A program made the position numbers and the translations under genes. A model generated the notes under the pieces. The model was not told the origin of the DNA. It worked only from the letters and a program-made list of their open reading frames with translations, and searched no databases. Below, one piece after another: positions 1-6,260 of a stretch of DNA of 8,726 nucleotides. Source of the stretch: Clostridia bacterium (GTDB lineage Bacteria; Bacillota; Clostridia; Clostridiales; Clostridiaceae); NCBI GenBank assembly GCA_009930125.1, contig RZYZ01000084.1, positions 1 through 8,726 of the forward strand, given 5' to 3'. Each line of letters begins with the position of its first letter. Position 1 is the first letter of the stretch.

Positions 1-46
1 TTGACTCGGCTATTCTTTCGATCAGATTCTTCCACCACTTTATCAA
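1..46 (-). CDS. 5' end of a small unidentified gene (partial, runs off window)
   Basis: Fifteen codons are visible from a TTG start at 46-44, reading M-I-K-W-W-K-N-L-I-E-R-I-A-E-S. The start is supported by a good Shine-Dalgarno sequence (GAGGTGAT on the minus strand, 51-58) at normal spacing. An in-frame GTG two codons upstream of the TTG lies inside that sequence and is less likely. The Trp/Lys-rich amphipathic opening resembles, from memory, N-termini of very small clostridial proteins annotated as LDCC-motif putative metal-binding proteins, but the diagnostic cysteines would lie outside the window. The gene is co-directional with the histidine kinase upstream and separated from it by 142 bp. 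Its function is not established. Confidence 0.4.
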   Translation of the reverse strand, partial: MIKWWKNLIERIAES

Positions 47-68
47 TACAATCACCTCATTTTCCTGA

Positions 69-103
69 AACAACTGATTCAATGGACATTTCAATCAGGT
101 GTT
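69..103 (-). promoter_or_regulatory. Imperfect inverted repeat before the partial gene at 1-46
   Basis: On either strand the arms are CTGATT/AATCAG (74-79 and 93-98), extended outward past one mismatch by AACA/TGTT, with a further AAT/ATT pairing possible inside the 13-nt loop. It lies about 10 nt before the Shine-Dalgarno sequence of the following gene. No U-tract follows on either strand, so it is not a standard terminator. It could be a leader hairpin or an operator. I saw no convincing promoter in the rest of 104-188, and no convincing terminator for the kinase gene either: only a weak 5-bp AT-rich hairpin just after its stop. Confidence 0.3.
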
Positions 104-188
104 TCCTTTGATACGTTCATGATAATCGATAATTGTGAAGAAAATAAGGAGATAATAAAAACATATAGTATCACTTACATAGAATAAG

Positions 189-1553
189 TTATAAAGAAGT
201 GCTGTAAAGTGGCAGGGCAATAGTCACTGTGGTTCCTTTCCCTCGCCCGCTTTCCACCCTGATAGTGCCCTTGTGCGCTTCCACCAGAGACTTGACGATG
301 GTCAGTCCGATGCCCTTGCCCCCTGTGCTTCGATTCCTGGAGAGATCACTCCTGTAGAATCGCTCGAAAATATATGGAAGATCTTTCTCATCTATTCCGA
401 TGCCATCATCCTTTATGATAAGCTCAGCCTGCTCCTTTCTCTTTCTAAGCGTAACAGCCACAGTACTGCCCTGATCGGTATATTTCAGTGCATTGGAGAT
501 GATATTCACCAGCACCTGATTGAGACGGTCCGCATCCCCAAAAACAAAGACATCCTCACAAAAATCTGCATGGATGGTTTTATCGTCAGCGAGAAACAGA
601 GGTTCGAATCCTTCCATGATATCTGCTGTGAGCTCAGAAAGATTGATCTTTTTCATCACAAGCCTGGCCTGACCACTTTCCATATAGGACAAGTCTCCCA
701 GATCCTTGATAAGACTTGTGAGTCTTCTGATTTCATCCTGAAGCAGCATCAGCCTATCAGGCGTCGGTTCCCATACGCCATCGATGAAGGCCTCCAGATG
801 ACTGTTCACGGTGGACAGCGGGGTCCTCAGTTCATGGGCGATGTCTGCAGTAAGCCTTTTTCTCAGTTCTTCCTGGTTCTCCAGACGAATTGCCATCTTC
901 CTGATGGACCCGGCCAGTTCATCAAGCTCCATTGTATCCGAGTCCACATCTTCCACCAGCTGGTACTTTCCCTCTTCGATGCGCTTCGCGTTGTCTTGTA
1001 TGGCATAGATGGGACGCAGAAAATTCCCTTTGATCTTGTTTTTCAGAAGCATGCCGATGAAGAGTGACATCACAGCAGATACAAGATAGATGAAATTTAT
1101 GGTGAGAAGAAAATTTCTGTCCGGAGATGCTGAAAAGATGCTCTTGGATCTACCTATGATGATGGTTCTCTCCTCCCCATAGGAATATTCCCTGTAGCTG
1201 AATGTCTCAGGATCCATATAGTTCACCCTGTCATCGATATTCCCATTCTCATCCACGGGTTCTCGGGTGCTGAGGATCACCTTTTTCTCCTCATCCTCAA
1301 GAATCACTTCCGCTTTCATGGTAAATGCATAGTGCTCTATACTCATGAGATCCTGTTCATCCAGTAAACCATCTTCAGAAAGAAGCTCTCTTGTATATTC
1401 CGCGATAGCCTGATCATCGGATTCCTGCGCCGATCTGAGATACGTTGTGAAGAACACATTCATGCCTATATTGGACAGTACGGTAATGAGAAGAACGGAG
1501 GACAAAGAGACTAAGGAAAAATATCGTCCGAGTTTCTCTCCTATTCTCATCAT
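189..1553 (-). CDS. Membrane sensor histidine kinase (HAMP, HisKA, HATPase_c)
   Basis: This is a 454-residue sensor kinase that would autophosphorylate a histidine and pass the phosphate to the response regulator encoded just upstream. Membrane segments lie near residues 12-34 and 149-170 and flank an acidic extracytoplasmic domain of about 115 residues, the probable sensor. A HAMP-like linker follows (about 171-223). The H-box HELRTPL puts the phospho-accepting His at 240. ATP-binding motifs follow in order: N-box around N350/N354, G1 box DDGIGI (382-387), F-box FERFY (396-400) and G2 box GGKGIGL (411-417). All catalytic residues are present. The HisKA region is BaeS-like by eye. The start overlaps the regulator stop as ATGA, implying translational coupling; a second ATG follows directly and either could be used. 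The stimulus is unknown. Confidence 0.95.
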   Translation of the reverse strand: MMRIGEKLGRYFSLVSLSSVLLITVLSNIGMNVFFTTYLRSAQESDDQAIAEYTRELLSEDGLLDEQDLMSIEHYAFTMKAEVILEDEEKKVILSTREPVDENGNIDDRVNYMDPETFSYREYSYGEERTIIIGRSKSIFSASPDRNFLLTINFIYLVSAVMSLFIGMLLKNKIKGNFLRPIYAIQDNAKRIEEGKYQLVEDVDSDTMELDELAGSIRKMAIRLENQEELRKRLTADIAHELRTPLSTVNSHLEAFIDGVWEPTPDRLMLLQDEIRRLTSLIKDLGDLSYMESGQARLVMKKINLSELTADIMEGFEPLFLADDKTIHADFCEDVFVFGDADRLNQVLVNIISNALKYTDQGSTVAVTLRKRKEQAELIIKDDGIGIDEKDLPYIFERFYRSDLSRNRSTGGKGIGLTIVKSLVEAHKGTIRVESGRGKGTTVTIALPLYSTSL

Positions 1554-2245
1554 TTCACATCACCCATGAACTTGTACCCCACGCCATAGACGGTCAGAAT
1601 ATACGTAGGATTTTTCATATCATCTTCGATTTTATGTCTGATGTTCTTGATGTGTGTATCTATGGTTCGGTCATACCCTTCAAAATCAAACCCCAGAGCC
1701 ACACTGACAATTCTAGATCTTGTGAATACCTGGTCTGGATACTGAACCAGAGTGTGGAGAATTTTATACTCATTGGGGGTAAGACTAATCTCCTCTCCTC
1801 TCTTTCTTACGATTCTTCTGCTGTTATCAAGGACGAGGTCCTCATTTCTGAAGGAATAGATTTCAGAAAGGTTTCCTTTGCTTTTTGCTCTCCGGATGAT
1901 GGCATTGACTCTTACCACCAGTTCTCTTGGACTGAATGGTTTGGTGAGATAATCATCTGCTCCGAGGCTGAAGCCCGTTATTTTGTCATCTTCTGATGTT
2001 TTGGCTGTGAGCATGAGAATCGGCACATCGGAAATCTTTCGAATTTCTCTGCAGATTTCTTCCCCTGACATGTCCGGGAGATTAAGATCCAATATAAGAA
2101 AATCAGGTTCGATTTCATGAAACATTTCCAGTGCTTTTAAACCACGATCCGCCACATAGACCTCAAAGCTGTTTTTTCTAAGATAGTCACTTACCACATC
2201 CAGGAGATTATGTTCATCATCTATTATGAGTATTTTTTCAGGCAT
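1550..2245 (-). CDS. OmpR/PhoB-family response regulator
   Basis: This 231-residue DNA-binding response regulator is the partner of the kinase that follows it. The receiver domain spans about residues 3-115, with acidic pocket D9/D10, phospho-acceptor D53 (in LILDLNLPDM), T80 and K102 (in TKPFSP). A winged-helix effector domain covers about 130-228, with the usual DRTIDTHIKNIRHKI recognition-helix region and the GVGYKF wing. Length and motif order are standard. The ATG at 2245 is preceded by GGAGGAG (2251-2257) at good spacing. The gene has its own promoter (2281-2309), downstream of the oppA terminator, so it appears transcriptionally separate from the transporter. Target genes cannot be read from the sequence; autoregulation and control of the opp operon are only plausible guesses. 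Confidence 0.95.
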   Translation of the reverse strand: MPEKILIIDDEHNLLDVVSDYLRKNSFEVYVADRGLKALEMFHEIEPDFLILDLNLPDMSGEEICREIRKISDVPILMLTAKTSEDDKITGFSLGADDYLTKPFSPRELVVRVNAIIRRAKSKGNLSEIYSFRNEDLVLDNSRRIVRKRGEEISLTPNEYKILHTLVQYPDQVFTRSRIVSVALGFDFEGYDRTIDTHIKNIRHKIEDDMKNPTYILTVYGVGYKFMGDVK

Positions 2246-2280
2246 ATGCGCTCCTCCATTTCATGAGACTTCTTAAAATG

Positions 2281-2309
2281 AGCATAGCGTAAATCTTCAT
2301 ACACTTCAA
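2281..2309 (-). promoter_or_regulatory. Promoter for the two-component system genes
   Basis: On the minus strand a -35 box TTGAAG (2304-2309) and a -10 box TATGCT (2281-2286) are separated by exactly 17 nt. The start of transcription would fall near 2273-2275, about 28 nt before the ATG of the response regulator. Just upstream of the -35 box is a short inverted repeat CTCAG/CTGAG (2318-2322 and 2335-2339), a possible but unproven operator. Confidence 0.6.
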
Positions 2310-2350
2310 ACATAATTCTCAGCTGGAACTGAACCTGAGGATGGGACTTC

Positions 2351-2388
2351 TCCATATAGAAAAGGCCAGCTGCAATCAGCCGGCCTTT
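2351..2388 (-). terminator. Intrinsic terminator of the opp operon, after oppA
   Basis: On the minus strand AAAGGCCGGCTG (2377-2388) pairs with CAGCTGGCCTTT (2361-2372) around a 4-nt loop: 12 bp including one G-U pair. A T-rich tail TTTTCTATAT follows. It starts 37 nt after the oppA stop codon. The adjacent poly-T-rich plus-strand side could also let it act in the reverse direction, but no plus-strand gene is present. Confidence 0.85.
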
Positions 2389-2424
2389 CCTTTTCCATTT
2401 ATTCAAGAAGTGTTGTTTACCGAG

Positions 2425-4182
2425 TTATTTACCGAACTGTGCGTCGTTGTTACCTGAATCTGATGTCCACATCTCAAGCATGTTGATAGGGTCATTAAAG
2501 TCAGCGATCCATCCGTTTCTGGCTACGTCGAAGTTTCCTGCTTTTCTTTCATTCAGGAATACACTCCATTCAAGAGTCTTGATGGTCATATCGATACCGA
2601 CCACAGCAAGGTCCTGCTGAATGGCTTCTGCTACTGCAATATGTCCTGAAGATTCATTGGTCACATATTCAAAGCTGATTGGATTGGATGCATCAAGCAT
2701 TCCATCTGCAGTCATGGTGAATCCTGCTTCTTCAAGCAGTGCAATGGCTTCATCCACATTTTCATTGGAGTATACTGGATCGAAATATCCTACGCTTTCT
2801 TCATCAGGATAGGTGTAATCCGCATCGTTTTCCTTGAATACGCCACCATGTCCATCCATCATTCCTGCTGGAATGAATGCATTGGCTGGAACCTGTCCAG
2901 TCTGGCCGATGTTTTCAGCGATGTAACCTCTGTCGATGAGAAGCGCAATGGCTTTTCTCATGGCATTGGCCTGTTCTACAGTCTTTCCTTCAAACAGTGG
3001 GCTCTTGACATTGAATGTCACATAGTAGGTTCCAAGCTGTTCCACGATATTGAATTCAGGATCATCCAGTAAGGATGCGATTTCATCTGTAGGAACTGTA
3101 TCGATGAACTGAAGGTCTCCGGAGTTGTATGCGGCGTAGATTGCAGCATCATCGTCACTGAGCATGAATTCCAGTCTTTCGATGGTTACTTCATCCGCTC
3201 TGTAGAAGTTCGGATTCTTCACATATACCATACTTTCATTATGGTTCCATGTTTCAAGTGTGTATGCACCATTGGATACAAATCCTGCTTCCAGTGCCCA
3301 TGCGCCAGGGTTTGTGGCGTAATCTGCTGGAGCTTCCACTTCGCTCTGCTTCAGAGGCAGATAGGTTGGGAATGCAACAAGGTCCAGGAAGTATGCGGTA
3401 GGTGCTGCAAGAACAACTGTAAGGGTCTTTCCATCTTCAGATGCTGTGACCTGAAGATCATTGTCGTCATATCCGGCAATGGCATTGAACATGTAGCTGT
3501 AGTCTGCACCGGTGTCAGGATTTGCAGCACGTTTCCATGCATATTCGAAATCCTTCGCATTCAGTTCAGATCCATCACTCCACTTGAGTCCGTCTTTCAG
3601 AGTAAACACATAAGTCAGTCCGTCTTCGGATTCTGTGTAGCTTTCTGCCAGAGCTGGTGCCAATGCACCCTTGTCATCATAGGTATAGAGACCGATGAAG
3701 GTATTGGCTGCAAGGGTTGCTCCATCTACGGTACTGTTCAGAGCTGGGTCCAGCTTATCTGGCTCACTTGCCAGCTGAAGTTTCAGTACGTTATCAGGTG
3801 CGGAGCCATACATGAAGAACTTTGTGCCGAATGGATTGGCATAAAGGCCTGTCACTTCCGGTTTCTGAAGATAAATGTCATTGTAGTAGTAGATTGGAAC
3901 AAGCGCGAAGGTCTCCATGAGCATATCTTCCGCTTCATGCATCAGGGCTTCACGAGCGACAAAGTCTGTGCTGGCCTTGATTTCCTTGATCAGGGCATCA
4001 TAGGCTTCCCATTCTGGAAGCGGATTTGCATCAGCAGGTTCCTCTTCACCAGGTTCTTCTTCAGCAGGTTCCTCTGCCGGAGTCTCTGCAGGTTCTTCGG
4101 GAGCCTCTTCATTGTTACTGCAGGCGGCAAGCACCGACATGGACATGAAAGCGGCAAGTAACAGTGCAATGAGCTTTTTCAT
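2425..4182 (-). CDS. oppA: Oligopeptide-binding lipoprotein OppA, apparently circularly permuted
   Basis: This is the extracellular peptide receptor of the importer, a family-5 (SBP_bac_5-type) solute-binding protein of 585 residues. A lipoprotein signal ends in LAAC with the lipidated Cys at 21. A Glu/Pro/Ala linker follows (about 22-55). Residues 56-126 (EWEAYDALIKE near 57-67, LVPIYYYNDIYLQKP at 94-108, NPFGTKFFMY at 116-125) match what is normally the C-terminal tail of OppA proteins. The usual mature N-terminus follows at about 130 (NVLKLQLASEPDKLDPAL). The core then runs on through LKDGLKWSDGSELNAKDF (195-212), and the protein stops after GNNDAQFGK, where the tail would ordinarily begin. 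The start has AGGAGG at 8-nt spacing. The gene is last in the operon, after a 111-bp gap with a stem-loop, and is followed by a terminator. Peptide-binding assignment is by family; exact ligands are unknown. Confidence 0.93.
   Translation of the reverse strand: MKKLIALLLAAFMSMSVLAACSNNEEAPEEPAETPAEEPAEEEPGEEEPADANPLPEWEAYDALIKEIKASTDFVAREALMHEAEDMLMETFALVPIYYYNDIYLQKPEVTGLYANPFGTKFFMYGSAPDNVLKLQLASEPDKLDPALNSTVDGATLAANTFIGLYTYDDKGALAPALAESYTESEDGLTYVFTLKDGLKWSDGSELNAKDFEYAWKRAANPDTGADYSYMFNAIAGYDDNDLQVTASEDGKTLTVVLAAPTAYFLDLVAFPTYLPLKQSEVEAPADYATNPGAWALEAGFVSNGAYTLETWNHNESMVYVKNPNFYRADEVTIERLEFMLSDDDAAIYAAYNSGDLQFIDTVPTDEIASLLDDPEFNIVEQLGTYYVTFNVKSPLFEGKTVEQANAMRKAIALLIDRGYIAENIGQTGQVPANAFIPAGMMDGHGGVFKENDADYTYPDEESVGYFDPVYSNENVDEAIALLEEAGFTMTADGMLDASNPISFEYVTNESSGHIAVAEAIQQDLAVVGIDMTIKTLEWSVFLNERKAGNFDVARNGWIADFNDPINMLEMWTSDSGNNDAQFGK
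3805..4017 (-). other. Transposed C-terminal segment of OppA (residues 56-126)
   Basis: This stretch encodes the segment that in ordinary OppA proteins ends the polypeptide: the helix with DALIKEIKA, the AREALMHEAEDMLME helix, the VPIYYYNDIYLQKP strand region and the final FGTKFFMY strand. Here it lies between the lipoprotein linker and the normal mature N-terminus, joined to the latter by only a few residues (GSAPD). No second copy is visible at the 3' end of the gene. The placement is directly seen; the comparison with ordinary family members is from knowledge of the family. Confidence 0.85.
4033..4110 (-). repeat. Low-complexity Glu/Pro/Ala repeat in the OppA linker
   Basis: Residues 25-50 of OppA are almost entirely Glu, Pro, Ala and Gly in EEP(A/G)-type units. 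In the DNA the plus-strand 15-mer tcagcaggttcctct occurs perfectly at 4031-4045 and 4061-4075, a 30-bp period equal to 10 codons. An acidic flexible spacer between lipid anchor and folded domain is the likely role. The repetition could allow length variation by slippage. Confidence 0.75.
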
Positions 4183-4229
4183 AGTAATTTCCTCCTTTTA
4201 ACTTTGTTCTTGTCAACTTCTATTCAGGC

Positions 4230-4269
4230 ATTTCTCCTCAGAATGATTTGTCCCCTTCTGCAGAGAAAT
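4230..4269 (-). promoter_or_regulatory. Imperfect stem-loop between oppF and oppA
   Basis: On the minus strand ATTTCTC (4263-4269) pairs with GAGAAAT (4230-4236). Inside these are a T-G pair, one mismatch and a further 5 bp CAGAA/TTCTG (4256-4260 and 4239-4243) around a 12-nt loop. There is no T-tract, so it is unlikely to terminate. A hairpin here could stabilise an oppA-containing mRNA fragment or mark a processing site, as in other operons where the binding protein is made in excess. That role is inference. Confidence 0.4.
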
Positions 4270-4293
4270 GTGAGAATCGGTATGAATGAAATC

Positions 4294-5256
4294 TTATTTA
4301 TTCCAGCATGCTACAAAATGTCCAGCTCCACGATCGGTCAGCGGCGGAACCTTTTCCGCACATTCTTCCGTGGCATAACGACATCTTGTTCTGAAGGAAC
4401 ATCCGCTTGGCATATTCAGTGGACTGGGTACATCTCCTTCGAGAATGATTCTTTTCTTCTCTCTGCTGATTTTCGGATCCGGGATCGGAACAGCCGAAAG
4501 CAGGGAAAGGGTGTAGGGATGAATGGGATGATCGTTCAGCTCATCCGCATCGGCGATTTCCACGATCTTTCCAAGATACATCACAGCAATTCTGTCCGCC
4601 AGGTGATGGACGACCAGTAGATCATGGGCGATGAAGAGATAGGCCACCCCTAGTTTCTTCTGAAGGTCTTCAAACATATTGAGCACCTGCGCCTGAATGG
4701 AAACATCCAGGGCTGATACCGGTTCATCACAGACGATGAACTTCGGATCCACTGCCAGGGCTCTGGCAATTCCGATACGCTGTCTCTGTCCGCCAGAGAA
4801 TTCATGGGCATACCTTGCGGCATGCTCCGCATTGAGTCCGACCAGCTCCATGAGCGATAGTATTCTTTCTCTTCTTTCCTTTTTCGTCTTGCAGAGATTA
4901 TGCACATCAAAGGGCTCTCCGATGATGTCTTCCACAGTCATTCTAGGATTCAGAGAAGAATAGGGATCCTGAAAGACCATCTGCATGTTCCTTCTCATGG
5001 ACTGGATATTCTCTTTACTGACCAGTTCTCCATCAAAGAGCACCGTTCCGTCTGTAGGCTCATAGAGCCTGATGATGGAGCGTCCCACGGTGGTCTTCCC
5101 GCAGCCGCTTTCTCCCACAAGGCCCAGGGTTTCACCCGGTTTAATCTTGAAGGATACATCATCCACCGCTTTCAGTGGTACGGTCTTGAACAAGCCCATT
5201 CTGATGGGAAAATACTGTTTCAGGTTCTGAACTTCAACCAGATATTCCGCCGCCAT
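4294..5256 (-). CDS. oppF: Oligopeptide ABC importer ATPase OppF
   Basis: One of the two cytoplasmic ATPases that power peptide import, 320 residues from the chosen start. In order: Walker A GESGCGKT (48-55), Q-loop Q96 in FQDPYSSLNP, signature FSGGQRQR (153-160), Walker B FIVCDEP (173-179, catalytic E178) and switch H211 in AHDL. The C-terminal oligopeptide-transporter extension carries NMPSGCSFRTRC and four cysteines at 286, 292, 299 and 317, spaced like those shown to hold a 4Fe-4S cluster in some DppD/OppD-type ATPases. An upstream ATG at 5262 touches the Shine-Dalgarno sequence and is too close; the ATG at 5256 has 6-nt spacing and is preferred. The gene overlaps the oppD end by 23 bp, so translation is probably coupled. 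OppF rather than OppD follows from position and from a PIRMGLFK stretch before the Walker A region. Confidence 0.95.
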   Translation of the reverse strand: MAAEYLVEVQNLKQYFPIRMGLFKTVPLKAVDDVSFKIKPGETLGLVGESGCGKTTVGRSIIRLYEPTDGTVLFDGELVSKENIQSMRRNMQMVFQDPYSSLNPRMTVEDIIGEPFDVHNLCKTKKERRERILSLMELVGLNAEHAARYAHEFSGGQRQRIGIARALAVDPKFIVCDEPVSALDVSIQAQVLNMFEDLQKKLGVAYLFIAHDLLVVHHLADRIAVMYLGKIVEIADADELNDHPIHPYTLSLLSAVPIPDPKISREKKRIILEGDVPSPLNMPSGCSFRTRCRYATEECAEKVPPLTDRGAGHFVACWNK

Positions 5257-6256
5257 GGTCATCCTCCTTCCGGCTTTCTTCGGCCATCTTCTTCACATTG
5301 AGCCAGCAGGATGCTTTGTGCGTTTCACTCAAAGTCAGCTCTTCCGGCACAGTTGTAAGGCATACTTTCATGGCACTGTCGCATCGGCTGGCAAAAGCGC
5401 ATCCGGGCGGCATGTTGATGATATTGATTGGCGATCCCGCTATGGGCTTCAGCCTCTCCTTGATTCTCGTGATGTTCGGAATGGAGTTCAGAAGGCCCTT
5501 GGTGTATTCATGGGATGGGTTATAGAAGATATCATCTGCCGTGCCCCGTTCGCATACGCGTCCGCCGTACATGACGATGATTTCGTCGCACATCTCGGCA
5601 ATAACCCCTAAATCATGGGTTACCAGAATGATCGACATGCCCAGTCTTCCCTGAAGCTCCTGCATCAGTTCCAGAATCTGAGCCTGGATGGTCACGTCCA
5701 GTGCCGTAGTCGGTTCATCCGCGATGAGGATATCCGGTTCACAAGCCAGCGCCATGGCAATCATGACTCTCTGTCTCATCCCCCCTGAAAGCTCAAAGGG
5801 ATACTGCTTCACTCTCTTTCGTGGTTCATTGACGCCTACAAGCTCCAGCATTTTCACAGCATGTTCTCTGGCTTCCTTCTGATTACGGTCTGTATGGAGA
5901 AGAATGGCTTCCTCCAGCTGATTACCGATGGTAAACACCGGATTGAGGCTCGTCATGGGGTCCTGAAAGATGATGCTGACATTCTTTCCTCTGAAATTAT
6001 GAATCTGCTTTTTACTGTATTTCAGTACGTCCTCACCGTTGTAGAGAATCTGCCCTTTGGTCACCTTTCCCGTATCCGCAAGGATACTCATGATGGAGTA
6101 GGCTGTGACACTTTTGCCAGAACCGGACTCCCCAACGATGCCCAGAATCTTTCCTTTCTCAAGATTGAACGATACACCGTTCACCGCCTGCACTTCTCCG
6201 GCATCTGTAAAAAAAGATGTATGCAGATCTTTGACCTCTAATAGATATTCACTCAT
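5234..6256 (-). CDS. oppD: Oligopeptide ABC importer ATPase OppD
   Basis: The second ATPase of the importer, 340 residues, pairing with OppF on the cytoplasmic face of OppBC. Visible motifs: Walker A GESGSGKS (42-49), Q-loop Q98 in FQDPMTSLNP, signature LSGGMRQR (156-163), Walker B ILIADEP (176-182, catalytic E181) and switch H214 in VTHDLG. The C-terminal extension has NMPPGCAFASRC with cysteines at 286, 292, 299 and 317, the same spacing as in OppF and compatible with an Fe-S site known from structural work on a bacterial dipeptide-importer homologue. The ATG at 6256 follows AAGGAAG, which abuts the oppC stop codon 4 bp away. The last ~20 residues are hydrophilic, glycine-rich and coded by the region overlapping oppF, so probably of little functional weight. 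Confidence 0.96.
   Translation of the reverse strand: MSEYLLEVKDLHTSFFTDAGEVQAVNGVSFNLEKGKILGIVGESGSGKSVTAYSIMSILADTGKVTKGQILYNGEDVLKYSKKQIHNFRGKNVSIIFQDPMTSLNPVFTIGNQLEEAILLHTDRNQKEAREHAVKMLELVGVNEPRKRVKQYPFELSGGMRQRVMIAMALACEPDILIADEPTTALDVTIQAQILELMQELQGRLGMSIILVTHDLGVIAEMCDEIIVMYGGRVCERGTADDIFYNPSHEYTKGLLNSIPNITRIKERLKPIAGSPINIINMPPGCAFASRCDSAMKVCLTTVPEELTLSETHKASCWLNVKKMAEESRKEDDHGGGISG
5257..5269 (-). promoter_or_regulatory. Ribosome binding site that decides the oppF start
   Basis: Minus-strand AAGGAGG (5263-5269) is directly followed by an ATG at 5262 with no spacer. The next in-frame ATG, at 5256, is 6 nt away. Normal spacing favours the second, shortening the protein by two residues (initial Met-Thr). 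Confidence 0.75.
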
Positions 6257-6260
6257 CGTA

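Noticed and set aside
273..1067. Plus-strand open frame (264 codons) opposite the histidine kinase
   Set aside because: The opposite strand has a full set of kinase motifs in order. This frame has no ribosome binding site and no family features.
2224..2406. 60-codon minus-strand frame between oppA and the response regulator
   Set aside because: It runs through the oppA terminator hairpin and the response-regulator promoter, has no ribosome binding site, and overlaps the regulator gene in another frame.
3241..4161. Long plus-strand open frame (306 codons) opposite oppA
   Set aside because: It is the antisense shadow of oppA: Cys/Ile/Phe-heavy composition, no ribosome binding site, and no recognisable domain.
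4183..4216. TTGACA (minus strand, 4211-4216) as a promoter for oppA
   Set aside because: At 16-18 nt spacing there is only the Shine-Dalgarno region and no -10-like hexamer, and a start would fall inside or after the ATG region.
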